The translations under genes and the position numbers were made by a program. DNA of 64,000 nucleotides from Patagioenas fasciata (Eukaryota > Chordata > Aves > Columbiformes > Columbidae), in NCBI RefSeq assembly GCF_037038585.1, contig NC_092522.1, forward strand, positions 49,823,661 to 49,887,660, given 5' to 3'. Below the pieces are notes generated by a model. It was not told the origin of the DNA, made no database searches, and saw nothing but the letters and a program-made list of their open reading frames with translations. How positions within the stretch are numbered: position 1 is the stretch's first letter; every line of letters starts with the position of its first letter. Below, piece after piece: positions 46,297-63,900 of this stretch.

Positions 46297-47844
46297 GAAC
46301 TTTATTTAAAAATAGAAGTAGCCATTTGGATTATCTGTGTTTGCTTTATCATTCATTTTAGTTTTGGGCGAGTGAAGTTGTTAGACCAGAATTAACATTA
46401 AAAAAAAATCCAACCATTGCCACAGACTAGATTAATAATTTATACACATACACAATTACAGCACAGTCTTTACTGTTGTGGCCTTTAAATTCCACTAAGT
46501 AAGCCAGTTTTAGAGGGAATGCACAAAAACTCCACCCTGGAAGTCTCTTGACTTTCATCACTGCAACATCCTAGCCTTTGCTAAAAACTAAGAGAGGAGC
46601 TACCCCAGAATGTGATCTCCAGTTCTTTCTGTAAACTGTATGCATGCCAGTCACGAACCATGCAAAAACCCTTTGAGATTTAAGCCCTTAATTATTAGCT
46701 TGTGTCAAGATTCAGGCACTGTGCTTTAGAATTAAGAAATGAAAATCGCTTTGGGAGCTGATTTAACTTAGAGAAGGGTGAAGACTCATAGTTGGCAACT
46801 CTCATATTCCAAGCTGATTAAGCATTACATTTACACACTATGAAATAATAAAAACTTAACTGAGTGCTTTAGTAAGTTCTGAAAACAAAAATAAGTTATA
46901 CTTCGAAGAACAAGTTAGTATAAAAAGTTTTAACATATGCAAAGTATGTGCTCAAAATACTTATTTTGCATTTTTAAAAAGAGCCATAGTCTACCTTACA
47001 GAAACAAAGTTCACCCAGTATAAAATATTGCAATTTGTCCCATTTTGTCATATGAGCGGTTTCCTTATTCTTCATATGATCGAGAAAACTTGCACAAGAG
47101 TTCACGTTATTCCAAGCCACATAGTGGCAGACAGACTAAGTTTGAATCTGTGCTTTTACTATGCAGTACAGTAAAAGCTAAGCAAACCATTTCAGAAGAG
47201 AGTTTAGCAGGTCAAAGCGCTATGTTGATGCAAGATATCCAGACAATAGTATAAAAGTTAATGCCAAGTGGCAGTACCAAGAACGTGAATTAGATCAACA
47301 GAAAAAAACTGCTGATAACATTCACTATCACACATGCAGCTTGTAAGCTAGGAATAAGGAAAAGTCAAAATTAGCTTAAGGATAAAATTAAACCATGTAA
47401 ACAATCCACCCAGTACAAAACTGGATGCAGCTGATAAAAGCAGAACTAGCTTAGTAGAGCTGAGGATGTGCGTGCATTCAGATGCCTGTTCAAAATGCAT
47501 TTATCAATACCACTGACCAAAAAAACCCCACCTATAGCTATTTACACCACAGCGGAGGCTTCCCTCCCCCCTTACAAAGTTATTACAACTCAGGAAGTCA
47601 CTGCTGTCTTCTACGATTAAAATTCCAGTTATAAACTACCAACGTTTGTAGGTTGAAAACACCCACCTTGAAAATTGAATTGAAAACTCTTGTCAAGCAT
47701 GTCTGAGGACTTTTCAAGTTAGAGTACAGCACTTTCCTCAAGTGGTATTTGCATGAGTAACTTGTACTAACAGCCTGTTAAAATAAGTGAATTTAACACA
47801 ACTCGGGGTAGCTGGGTGTTTCTCCTCAGGCAGAGAGATCCGTA

Positions 47845-47931
47845 CAGATTCCAGTCGTTCTTGCTGAGGTATGTTACAGGGAGAGAAGGACAAAAGAACC
47901 TCTGTCAGCCTGGAGGTGAATCTTCCTGCTT
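47845..47931 (-). other. FAM89A: Relic of the lost FAM89A C-terminal tail
   Basis: Directly after the TAG and in the same frame the sequence reads KQEDSPPG, a TGA (47905-47907), then QRFFCPSLPVTYLSKNDWNL. The human tail as I remember it has EQ right after its first residue and then DLSLPVSSLSSSDWIL. The shared SLPV, LS and DW at nearly the same spacing mark this as former coding sequence now in the 3' UTR. Confidence 0.75.
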
Positions 47932-52331
<4,400 letters not shown>

Positions 52332-52510
52332 CTACGGGCCGGGGCGGGGGGGAGAGCCCCGGCGGGCGGGGCAGGGGCGGAGAAGCCGCGCGGAGAGAGG
52401 CTAAGGGGGGCCTGGAAGGCAGGAGGCTGGGCCGCAGGTGCCCGCGGGTGCGGGGCGCACTGGGGGTCGGCCTGGCTGCCACGCCACACCCCACGGTGAC
52501 GGCTTTGTCT

Positions 52511-52530
52511 GAGGCGAGGCGAGGCGAGGC
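52511..52530. repeat. (GAGGC)4 short tandem repeat
   Basis: Four perfect pentamer units in the FAM89A upstream region. Confidence 0.85.
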
Positions 52531-54744
52531 GCGGCGCAGCGTCCCCTCGGGCAGGGCCCGGCCTGCCGCTTGCCTCAGCCACGGCGCTGGGGCCGGCGGG
52601 CCTGTGCTCCGCAGAAACGCCCCCGCGCCAGCCGCCTGCCCGGGGCTGGGAGAGGCGGAAGGTCCCTGCGGGCACAGCGGAGCCTGCGGGCTCGGTGCAG
52701 GGGTGCCGGAATGAGCTGGAGAGAGATGAAATGCAGTGAAAGCAAGCGCGAAAGCTGATTAAATGCTCCAGGCGGAGGTGGCCGGTTTTTCTGTGGTGAT
52801 GGTGTTATTTCAGTCACCTGATAACACGACAGTGCTCTCCCTATCAAGGTGTTTCCCTTTACATCCTCACAGCCAAGCTGTGTGTCAAAAGCCTTTATCT
52901 CCAAGCGTTGAAACTAAACAAGCTTGGGTGTATCTGCTCTGGGAATCAATTCTCTCAAGCTGACAGCTCTGATGTTTTAATTCCAGGTTTATTCACAGAG
53001 AGGTTTATTGTTCTGGCTTACAGACATACCCGCGCACCTTAGAGGGTCATAGCAGGGGTGCCACGCTGCACGACAGGCTGGTTTTGGGCAGGGGGATACA
53101 GTATGGGAATCCCCAAAACTTCTACTGCAGCCACAGTTGTGGTATTACAGGAATATCACCTCTGGGCCAACTGTAGTGTGCACTTGGTTTCTGGCCCTGT
53201 ATTTTTTTCCTCGTTTTCCTTGTCATGTTTGTATTTCTGCAGTCTCTTGAATAAATTACAGCAATTTGGGATTATTCAAAATTCAAACTAAAGCAGGGTA
53301 TAAAATTAGAGTTCTGGGAAGGCGCTGCCATTGCAAAGCCTTTAAAGGTGCAGTCCTATTGCCACAACCTGTTTTGTCTGTGAGATTTTTCTCTTCAAGA
53401 AGGAACCTGATATGGTGATTTTGAGTTAAGCCTCTACCTTATTTGCAGTTTTGTTCCCAGACTTCCATGGCTTTTTCATGGTTTAAATGTCATCAGACTG
53501 TGACAATTGTTTTAAAACTGCTTACGGTGGAGGAAGCTTTTCCAATCTTTATTCATGTTTACATGCTACTTTAGGGATTGATTTTTCAGATGACCTGATG
53601 TGCTTTTTAATGCTTTGTACACTGGAATCAAGAAGATATTTGTTTCCTCTGTTATGATGCCACTTTGGCCCACGTCAATTGTGAACAATAAAATAGTGTT
53701 GATAGCCTTTATGAAACTAAAGACATTTTAAACCATTGCTACCATAGATTAAAAGAATCAACAACCCCCTTGTCCTTCCAAGCCAAGGGTGCCTCACAGC
53801 AAAAGTATTTATTCAGTTTGCTGAGGATGTAAGCATTTAACTATCTTCCTGTTTATTAGCAAATACCTTTGTTCATCTTCCAGCCCACCCCCCTCTCCCC
53901 CTTTTTTTTTTTTTTTTTCTCAGATGACAGCTGTTTGGAAAAGCTTGTGAATATTCTTATTTTATCTAGACCAGCTTATCTTTATTTTTTTCAGCTTGTC
54001 TGATCTTATTAGATTCTAAGTGCATTTTCTTTACACTCGGATCCTTTAGGCACCTTGTCGTCATATCTTTACTATTGCAAAAACCTTTATGTTGGCCTAC
54101 AGTGCCACTTTGTGATCTGAAAAATAAAAAAGATTACTTTTTGAAGTCTCAGTGACACTTGTCTCAGTTGGCAACCTTATCTAGGCTTCATTCATATCAA
54201 ATTCATAACTATCCTTTAAAATCTAAATCTACTGCTTTATTTGGTCTGATTTAGTTATAATGTGGTGGTAATGGAAGCTGGAGTCTTTTGCAGTTACGCC
54301 TTTGGTTATGGAGTAAGCCTTTGTTAGCGTATAAACCTCTCAGCCTTTGTTGGTTCTTAGAACTGACCTACAGAAATGTGTTACTTGTCTAAACTGTCTT
54401 TTGTTAAGGACGTTACCTAAAAAAACCCACATTAAAAATACATGTAGTTTATGTCATAAAGAATTAGGAAGTGCCAGAAGAGAGGTGTCCCATCCCATTT
54501 CCTTACACAAATGCATTATGGTATATTTTTAATTTACATATTCATATGGGATGTCTTTTCCTTTCCTCCTTCATTAGGAGGGTACACAATGCCCGTGTAT
54601 CATTTGTATATCATTTACTAACATTCCTCTTTCCAAATGTGGTGATCTATATGCATTATAGTGTATCTCAAACTGATATATCAAGACTGTTTCCTACAGC
54701 CATCTCTGTGATGCTTTCCCCTCTAATAACTGACTTATCTACAA

Positions 54745-54890
54745 ATGTTAATGAATTCTTTATGACAACCCTGTGATAGAAAGTGTTATTGTTATCCACA
54801 CTGGAACCAGGCCACAGGGAGCTAAAGGTAGGTCATGGTAAAAATCGTGTACTAATTTGAAGTGCCTGGTTTGTGATTCCTAGGGGTGAT
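54745..54890 (-). mobile_element. MIR-like SINE fragment
   Basis: The plus strand reads in reverse-MIR order: ATGACAACCCTGTGA, GTTATTGTTATCC, GCCACAGGGAGCTAAAGG (MIR reverse: GGCACAGAGAGGTTAAG), GTCATGG, and a final TGTGATTCCTAGGG (MIR reverse: GGGATTCGAACCCAGG). A stretch equivalent to TTTTACAGATGAGGAA is poorly conserved. Confidence 0.7.
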
Positions 54891-56533
54891 TTTCCGCCTG
54901 ACAGAACTGACAGAAGGACTTGTGCCTCTGCCTCAAGCTACCCTGCGCAGAGCAGCACCTTTGCTTAAAAGCAGCTTCATTAGAGATTTAAAGTAAGACT
55001 CCGGATTTTGCAGTGATGTGGCTAATGTCACATTTTGTCTGCTGTGCAGCAGGGATATCTTAAAACTTGCCAAACAAGATGCGCCAGAACTCACCTGTCA
55101 GTGCCGCTGGCACTTCTAAGTCCTTTTTGTGTCTGCAGGCTGCCTCTCATTGGCTTAACTTTAAGTCAGGATTGCAGGTCAAGGACAGCTCAGGATCCAG
55201 ATATCACAAACTAGGCATGGGCAAGACAAATTATTAATTAGTGACATGTGCTTTGGTCTTCCATTTGCTCCTGTAGCCAGAGTGCTACTCTGTTTCTCAT
55301 GAGGCCTATGGTTTTTATCACTGATGTGGAGGAACAGAGATCACGCTGTTCTGTGGTGCTCTGGGAATGACAAGAAATTCCATTGTTTGGTTAAGGTGAA
55401 TTTAGAACATGCTGGGTATAATTGGCACCTGATACACGACACCACACAGTGGTATATCCAGACAGAAAACACATTTTCAGCTAAAGATCATTAAAGTATT
55501 CAGTATTTTTCATCAGAGAAGTGTTTTTAAATAAAAATGTTCAACTCCTAACTTTGCCACTTGTTTTTCCAGGTAAGTTTCCATAGCTATGCCTGAAAGG
55601 TGAAAACCTTATTCGAACACTAGAGCAGGGATGCTCCTGTTTAACCTACCTGAACAAATGGAAGAAACAGGCTGTTACCTTTTTTTATAGGTCTGCTACC
55701 ACATGGACACCCAAGAAGGACACCTCAGCGTTTGTCTGTGGGGTTCAGAACTAACTGCTAGAAACAGAAATAAAGAGATTTGGGGATCCAGGCTTTAGTT
55801 TAGAGTTCATGATGAAACGTATTCTTGTGGTTATAAACCCTTCCGTGTGCCACTTGCTCTCCCAGCCTGTTCCTCTTGCCCTCATTGCTGTTTTTCCACC
55901 AGTTGTGTCCTTGTATGGACCCTGTTCCAAAGCAGCGTCCCTTGGCCATGGTCTCTGATGCCTTAGGTCCCACCCCTGCCTTTTGCTTTTGTCTCTCATG
56001 CTTCAGCTGCCACACATGTGCTCTCACTGCTGCCTTTCTCAGCTCCTCTGCAGTATCTAATGCTGCCCTTTGGCCCACTGCAGTGAAGTCAGACTGCTGA
56101 TTCTTTCTTCATGGAGAAGCAAAAATAGCAAAATTTTGACAACAGGAGAGAAAGAATGTGTCTAGGGCATGGGAGGTGGGTTTGAGAGAAAGGTGGTCAG
56201 GGCAGTCAATTCAGAAAGGAGCAGGAGTGAGAGGTTACAGTCTATAGGGGTCTGTGAGTGTGTGTGAGTTAACAGTTTCACCACTGAAGGCATCTGCCAG
56301 CCAACAATAATGTGCACTTAGGGTTATTTTTTTCCCCCATTTTGTTCGCAAGTGGCAGTTGCCCAAAGCAGAGCTCTGTTTCATCTCTCCACAATGGGAA
56401 TGGTATGGATTTTTTAACTAATTTATGTCCAGCATAAAGCAGTGAGAAACAGTATGGAAAGCCAAAGAGCGTGTGCATGTGGCAAATAGGCGGTTACATT
56501 CCTGCAATGACAGGGGGTCTTAATTCCTCTCGC

Positions 56534-56556
56534 TGTTTGTTTGTTTGTTTGTTTTT
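56534..56556. repeat. (GTTT)n microsatellite
   Basis: About five GTTT units ending in a T run. Confidence 0.85.
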
Positions 56557-57826
56557 TACATTGTAATCAGTTACCAAGTGCTGCTGGTGCGTGTTGTGAA
56601 GGGGAAAAAAGAAAAAAGAATCAATGTCTGTGCTTTCATATCAGAAATTCTCTTTCAGGATTATAGGAAGATTCATGGTCAGGAGAAATAAGGACTTGAG
56701 CTGATAGTAAAGCTGAAGGGACTGAAAGGTAATCAACCATTTATTTTCCTGATGATGCCAAAATCTGGCTTGTTCACATCTCTGTTTAACCTTAGATCAA
56801 ACTATAAATCATCTCCACAGTACATCACTCAGTGCTCTGCAACATTGCTTTTAAAATCTCCTCACTCTGTCCTCTCACTTTATTAAATTAGATGTAGCCA
56901 TATAAGTCCTTTTTTCCTACCTCTCCGGTCTCAGATTCTTCTCCATTATGTGAACTCTAGCAGAAAAAAAGAGTTGTTGTTTAGGTCACATCAAATTCAT
57001 ATTCCTGCAATGTGTCCTTGTCTTCAGGATTTCTGTGGTAATTAACAAAGCAAGACATTTTAGTATTTCAATTCAGCTGGTAAAAGCAAATTCCCCCAAA
57101 TGAAATGAGAAACAATGGTAGGTTGTAGGAATTAATAATTTCAGTATTATGTGAAAATTCATAGCTATGAAAGACCCAACAGAGTTTTGTGAGGTAATTA
57201 TGTAACAAACTAGCCTCATGCCCACAGTTCTTAACAGCTCTGAACATCTTCCCTTCGTCTCCTTCTATTGTGTGAAAAATACAGAAGAAAATGACTTCAA
57301 AGTGCCTTTTGATATTTTTTCCCCCTTTTCCTATGAGTTCTGTATAGTTCTGATAAGCATTTGCCTCTTCAAAAAGAGAGCTTGAGGGGGCATTTATTAC
57401 CACTGCTCTGCCGTTAGTTCAGTTTGTCAGCCTCACAGCACCGTGCTGCGACTCGTAACAGCACCAACTGGACTTGCAGTAACAGCTTTCCAGAATCTGA
57501 TTACTGAAAGCAGATAGCCGGGGGATCAGAGGTACAGGCTTTAAGGGTATTTGTCTTATTATCCCAGTGACACTGAGCAGACCCTTTCCTTCAGTGAGAT
57601 CTGCATCAGGGTCAAATCTGGAGGGTGCTGGCTAAGCTGGGCCGAGGTCATTTGAGGTAAAAATGACGGGAGTCCTAAATCCTCCAGCAAAAGTGCATGG
57701 CAGAAAGAAAGCGCTGCTGAGCAGGGATGGCTGCGGGTGTGCGGAAGTAAGAAGCATTTGTGCTTGCAGAGTACAAAATATTGCACTAGTAGTCTGATAT
57801 CTGCTTTGAAGCATTTTTTTAAAAAA

Positions 57827-57845
57827 TATTTATTTATTTATTTAT
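57827..57845. repeat. (ATTT)n microsatellite
   Basis: Four to five ATTT units after an A run, 45 bp left of the MITE. Confidence 0.85.
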
Positions 57846-57889
57846 CTGCAAAATGGTCTGTTGTAAGCAAACATGGAAGTTTCTGTATA

Positions 57890-57966
57890 CAGGGTGTTTC
57901 AAAAAGATGGACCCAATTTTAAAGCATAGTGACTTCAAATTGGGTCCATCGTTTTGAAACACACTG
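57890..57966. mobile_element. Tc1/mariner-type MITE, 77-bp foldback
   Basis: Two 30-bp terminal inverted repeats (57890-57919 and 57937-57966) with only two mismatches, separated by 17 bp. The left begins CAGGGTGTTTCAAAAAGATG and the right ends TTTTGAAACACACTG. TA dinucleotides flank both ends (57888-57889 and 57967-57968), the target duplication of Tc1/mariner elements. No transposase is present. The avian mariner Galluhop is a candidate parent, but I cannot compare it here. Confidence 0.85.
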
Positions 57967-60900
57967 TACTATTATCATCAACAAATGTTAATAAAGAGAT
58001 CATATTTCTTGCTGCTTCTGCGTTCTCCCATTGTAAATGTGCATATGAGATTATTTTTTTCCGGGCTGAATATGGAAAACTGTTAGAGAGCATATTTCCA
58101 TCAAATAGATGCAGATTACACTGCCCAGGAGATAAACACTTCTCATCAGCTGTGAATGGCTATGATGCTGGGGATGAAGGGCATAATTTTATATTCAGAT
58201 GTACCCATGTTCTTGAGAAATGACCTTCCTCTCCCACAATGCAAGTAAACAGACTTGTGCCTGAACTGCATTGCTGAATAATCAAATGCAAAACAATTCA
58301 TACCTTTCAGTTCAGCTGGGCCAAATGCCATTATCCCATACTGCCCTTTGCCTGTGCTGGAGTACTACCTGGTGGTTCAAAGAGCTGCTGTGCAAGGTCT
58401 CAGCAGAGGAAAGTGATGAGCACATTTCAGCAGGGCCTTTTCCAGCAGTGGGGGCTGCATGGGATGGCTGAGCCTACAGGGATGCCTGAGAACCCAGCAT
58501 TCAGGAGCTGAGTGGAGGCTGGTCCAAAGCTTGTATGGAGCATCCTTGAATGGACCTGGATGTCTTTGTCTCGTGCTGAAATTGAGCCACTTTTGAGGTG
58601 GGACAAGGGCAATAATTTAACAGTGCATAACATTTTTTCTAAACAGTTTAGAGGAGAAAAGTACTGTCTGTAATTGAAAGTTCATTTAGGTAGAGAGAAT
58701 GTAATTACCTGGCACAGTTAGAGGAGCAAAGCTATTGTGAGCCTCTGATGAAAGCTGTCATCAGTTATTTAATGGCCAACAAGTGATTAGAACTTTTGTT
58801 TTACATTTCACACGAGAATGGCACATTCAGCAGCCCGGTGACCCCTAAATTGAATGCAGGGGCATGCTGTAATTACTGACTCAGAGGCAGATGTTCTATT
58901 AGCTGACCTATGATCATTGCTTCTTGCAGCATTTTAGTATGTGGCACTCAAACAGCAACAAGATTGAGCCTTATTTAGTATGGGCAATCAACTTTTATAA
59001 TAGTATGGGCAAAGGAATAACTTTAAAATACTGTCAGTACTTGAAAGCAAAATGTAGTCCATGCAGCAAACATAACACTTGAAAATAACTTCTCGGTGTA
59101 TGTACCTCTTATCATATCAGATTTTTACCTGAAGTGAACCTGTCAGAGAAACAGTCAAAGCAGTTGATATTTCAAGTAGTGCAAAAACAATCCACCCCTC
59201 TTATTTTCCCTCTTTTTCTGTTAGAAAAGCCTTTTTTGGGCCCTGCAAACTGCACGGTTGCTTCCCTGAGTCCTACCAAGCACCTACCAAGAGAGAGGAT
59301 GCTCCCTCTCATCATGTGCTGAGCTCTTGTTTACTTCACACCACCATCCCCATTCATGGTTTATTGCAGCCAAATATCACTGTCCCAGACAGACACTCAG
59401 ACCAAGAGAAACACATCCAGAGCACTGGAGTTCCATTCATCTTCCCTCCCTTGAGTCCCTCCAGCTTTTCAGAGCTGTTCTTCCTTGGCAGAGCCCTTGG
59501 GGAAGAAACGTGATGCCAATAGATGTCACTGCCCTGTGGGAATTGTGCTGGAGCACAATGATTCCTGAACCTGTTGTATCGTTGGAGGCAACTCACATGG
59601 CAAGTTCAAACCATATGATAGTCCAGTCATTTCTTTGCCATTTTACAACTTCGTGCCGTCTGGAGCAACGGCACAGACAGAGCCTAAACCAAAAAGCAGT
59701 CTGCAGTATCTGTTAAAGTTAAAAAAGGAAAAAAAAAAAAAACAAACAAACAAAAAGAAAACAAAAGACTAAAACCCCTGCAGAGGGAAATGAGACAACA
59801 AATGTCCACAAAGAGGGGAAGCTGCAAAAACCAAACATCTGTGGTGGAAATGAGATCAGATCGAGCTGATCACTGCAGCTGTAATCAGTTGCTAACAGGA
59901 ACAAACAGGTAGACAAATTAGTTAGAAGGAAAGAACAGGGATTTCTGAAGTATTTTTGGCCAGTCTGGAAAAATAAGAGTCATGCTGCCCAGGAAAATGA
60001 AACTAAAGTACTCTTTGTCTCTGCTGAATTGGCCAAGGAAGATGGAAGTCTACAGAGACTGCCTGAATAGGAGCTATCAGAAGTATGATTGCTAACAATT
60101 CCAACACTTGTTGTGACAATGAACTTTTGATAACATGACATTGTATGAGCTTATTGTTTCATAGATTCCTGTTTCTTCATTTCTGTATGCTTGAAGCATC
60201 AGTAACTAGCAACTTTTTACCGATGTATAAAATAGATATAGTAAAATAATATGTCTTGAAAGTCAGTTTTAAGGCCCATCAATAACTTGATTTCCACTTG
60301 CATCCCTAAAGAGTGCTAATGGGACAAAAGTGGCGGAGATTGTTTGCAGCTCTTGAGTTTACAGGTCTGACAGACAAAAGGAACTTGTTCCTTCTCACTC
60401 TCCTTACTCTCAGCTTCATTTTTAGAAACTGTGACAGGGTAAACCAAATGTAATTTATACAAGGCTACAAACCCCTACAGTGTGAGAAATACGACTTGAG
60501 GTGCAAGGTATACATACTTTCACTTCAACTTACCATTTTTACATGGTCACATTTTGGCATGCAATTGTGTTTTAATGAATTATGAGTTTTCAGAACTTTT
60601 GGGAATATCAGTGACCTGAAATAACTTTAAGATATCTCACAATTCTTGTCTAATTTCAACTGTAAGCAAATAATAAAAAGAACCAGTTCTGTTTAAATTA
60701 TTATGAAAATTTTTAGAATAGAATCAACATAATTCTGTCAGTGCTCTGAAAATAGGTTACTTGTGTCCTGTGGTGCTTGGTCTTTTGATGAAGCCATTTA
60801 TATTTACCAAGTTTATTCTTGTTGAGTCATACTTTGCTCTGATATTGCTTTGAGGCAGACAGAGAGGTAAGATGATAATGTTATATCACTTTGGTGAACT

Positions 60901-63900
60901 GTCATAGAAGATAAAGAAGTAATAATTTATAAATACTCTGCTTATTTAATCATTTCATAACTTAAATACTTTGCTGTCTCTGCTCTAGACCTGATTCTGA
61001 AAATGGATTACTTTCAATTCTCATTCATGTAAGGAAATATCAGCAAAGCCCTAGCTAGTTAAAGCTGCAAGAAGCATGCAATTTAAGGTAGTTTCCAAGA
61101 TTTTCATAGGAAGATGCTTCTCAATATGCTTCTGGCATTCCTAAGAAAAGCCCTACAAAGCCTGATCCAAATCCCATGGAAATCAGTGACAGTCTGTCCA
61201 CTGATGTCTGCTGTAGAGGCAACTGGGTTAGATCTGACAACTGAAATAAGCTCTGCATAGAAGTCCTGTGCACATCCTGCTCATTGAGTGAGTGATACTC
61301 AACCTCAAAGGTGAGCTTACGTCCGTTTTCAATGGAGGCAGCAGCCTGGTTGTCAAATACACCCCAGCAGCAGCGATGACTCTTACAGTGGTTCATAATA
61401 CATAAATACAGTACAACATAGAACCAAATCAGTGCACAGGGGGCATCTCTGAAGCCAGTACCAGATGCAGCTGTGTTGTCAAGGGAGGTATGGCCTCTTC
61501 AGCTTTTCATCCTGTACATCCACACCTTCCTGAAATACAGCTTGGATTGTTCTTGGGGAAAATGGGCTTTTTGGGACTAGTGCAAACCTGTGACATAACA
61601 GCCTGAGACAGGTTTATGTAGCCTTGCTGAATTAGTGCAGTGATGATGTTGGGGGTTCCTGTTCACCTGTGGAAGACACAAGGGTAGACTGAGCTGGAAA
61701 CTGTTGGTCACACAGATCATTGTGACCAACCTCTTCTCCCTGCTCTAAAGAAGTGACTGGATGTCTGTGGTTTCTGAGTGCTCAGTGTTTCAGAAAAGAG
61801 CTGATGAACAAACATGGTATCACTCTTTTTCCTAGGGGAGCTAGGTCCTCTGTGCAACACTGGTGTACCAAATAGAGCTGGGAGATGCATAATAGTCACA
61901 TACACAAGGATCAAGAAAGACCGTGTCATTTGTAATGCTATAGCCTGTATAAAGGACACCATCAGATAGTTTTACCACAGAGAATGTAGGAAATTTGAAG
62001 AAGGATTTTGCTAAATTAAATATCAATAAGGATTTCTATCACATTTCACAAATAGCCACTAAAATGTTTATTTCTTTTTAGCTGAGGGCAAGCACTTAAC
62101 ATGTGTGATTTACAAATGCTACTTCCCATAATAGGTGATATCAGACAAGCTGAAGGACTGCAGGTGACTGTGCCCCGGCTTGTTGATGTCAGATAACATC
62201 ACTGTTACACTGCCAAACACCCAAGCTGTGCAGGTAATGTGTCTTTAGTCTTGTCCTCTTGCCCTGATTGGTTTTCACACTATTACTCCTTGCTAATACA
62301 AGTGAGAGTACTTCAGCCTTTCTCAGTTTTAATCTTCATTTTTCATCTTTCCTCGGGTCTCTTTTTTTTTTTCTTTTTTTTTTTTTTTTTGTAGCCGTGT
62401 AGCAATAGCTTTACCGTTGCAGGCTGGAAAGCATGGTTTGATATAATCACTCCTTTTCCTCAGAACTTCTCCTAGAAGTGTTAAGTGCTCTGCCCCATCC
62501 ATTTGAGCCTCAGCGTAGCAGGACCACAGCAGAACAGTTTGGTTGCATAATGCACTTCCCTGAATCAGCTTGAGCAGATGGGAAGGAAAATAGCTTGAGC
62601 TAGCACAGTGCAGCTCCCCTTGGGCACTTTTCAGATGGCAGCCTGGCAGTGCCCTACTGTCTTCATTTTGTCCTCTCATATGACAGAGGCAGCTTAGCCT
62701 GAACAAAGGATTATTCCCCCTGGCTCTTCCTCTCTTCCCAGTTTATAGAGCTGTACAACAACATACTTTTAAACATCACTTATATGGTTAATTTTTCTCA
62801 AACATCACACATTGCTTCATTTCTACTTGTATTTTGGAAAAAAAAAAAAAAAGGATAAATTTAAAAATTAAACACTCAAATGAAATATAAAGAAGAAGAA
62901 AGTAGGTTAAAAGATGACTGAAAATAGTGATATTAGTAAGCCTTTTTTTATGCCCACCAGGTAGAGAGCCCACAGCTGTAAGAAGAAATTAGACCTGGTC
63001 AGTTTATTAAAAACCCATGATCACCACTGGTTAATTTATCAAAAACAGAAGGCAGGGAACACTACCAAGTGAGGCTAAACACATCACTTAATTCAATTCC
63101 ACTGAAGTGATGAGAGTCATACTGGCATAAATTTGTGTTTAGCTGGCATCATCTGTTCTCTGGTGTAGAAGCAAATGGTTGTATAAAAACAGTAGAAAAA
63201 ATAAAATTAAAGCTGAATGTTGTAATGGCCCTTTGGAGAAAACAAGCTACATTTTAAGACAGTTGAAGCAGAATCCATTGGTTTTGAGCAAAAGCTTTGC
63301 CTGCAAAATTTGTTAATGTGAAATGAATTGCATACATGAATGTCAGTAGTGGTGTCATGGGTTTTAAAGTCCTGGGTCATCTAGTCGGTGAAGGAGGGAC
63401 ACAGCCACGATCTGGCTGGAGGTGCTGCTTATTCATGCTCCCTCATGCTAAAAGGAGGAAGAGCTCAAGCCTGTTTAACACTCCTGCCCCAGAAGGAGCC
63501 ATGGCTCTACCTGAGAACCTGCCCAAAGGGCTATGAGAAGATCGCAGACTATTCTCCTGTACTTGCTCTGCAGCACTGCCTGCCTTCTTTTCCTTCTTGT
63601 ACTTCATCCAAAGACCCAGTTCCTTTCCAGCCCACTTTCCTCATATAATTTATTGATGTCAGTGGATGGGAAATTGCTAACTACTTTAAGCTTTCATGAT
63701 TTTCAAAAAGACTACAGCCCTGTGTGCAAAGATATTCCCTTATGTGTGTCCTCTGCAACTTAAATGACGCTAGACCTAGTTTAGGATGATGTCAATGTGG
63801 GCTGAAGAACTAATAATGCTACAGAGGGTTTAGGGTGTCAAATACTTTATAGTCTAGGGACACAAATTGACTGTTAGAGAGCCTGGGGCAGCAAGGTGCC

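Larger units (their letters stand above)
46090..47931 (-). other. FAM89A: FAM89A 3' UTR (likely extent)
   Basis: From the FAM89A stop leftwards to about 20 bases past a minus-strand AATAAA at 46112-46117; another AATAAA lies at 46301-46306. It holds the relic C-terminal codons (47845-47931) and a (TA)n/(CA)n run near 46255-46296. The true end is not determined. Confidence 0.4.

Noticed and set aside
61121-61396. 91-codon minus-strand frame
   Set aside because: Overlaps a probable degenerate palindromic repeat and has no known domain.
62329-62706. Possible processed retrocopy on the minus strand ending in a long A tract
   Set aside because: No AATAAA before the A run, no target duplication and no recognisable parent gene; more likely a chance frame beside a T tract.
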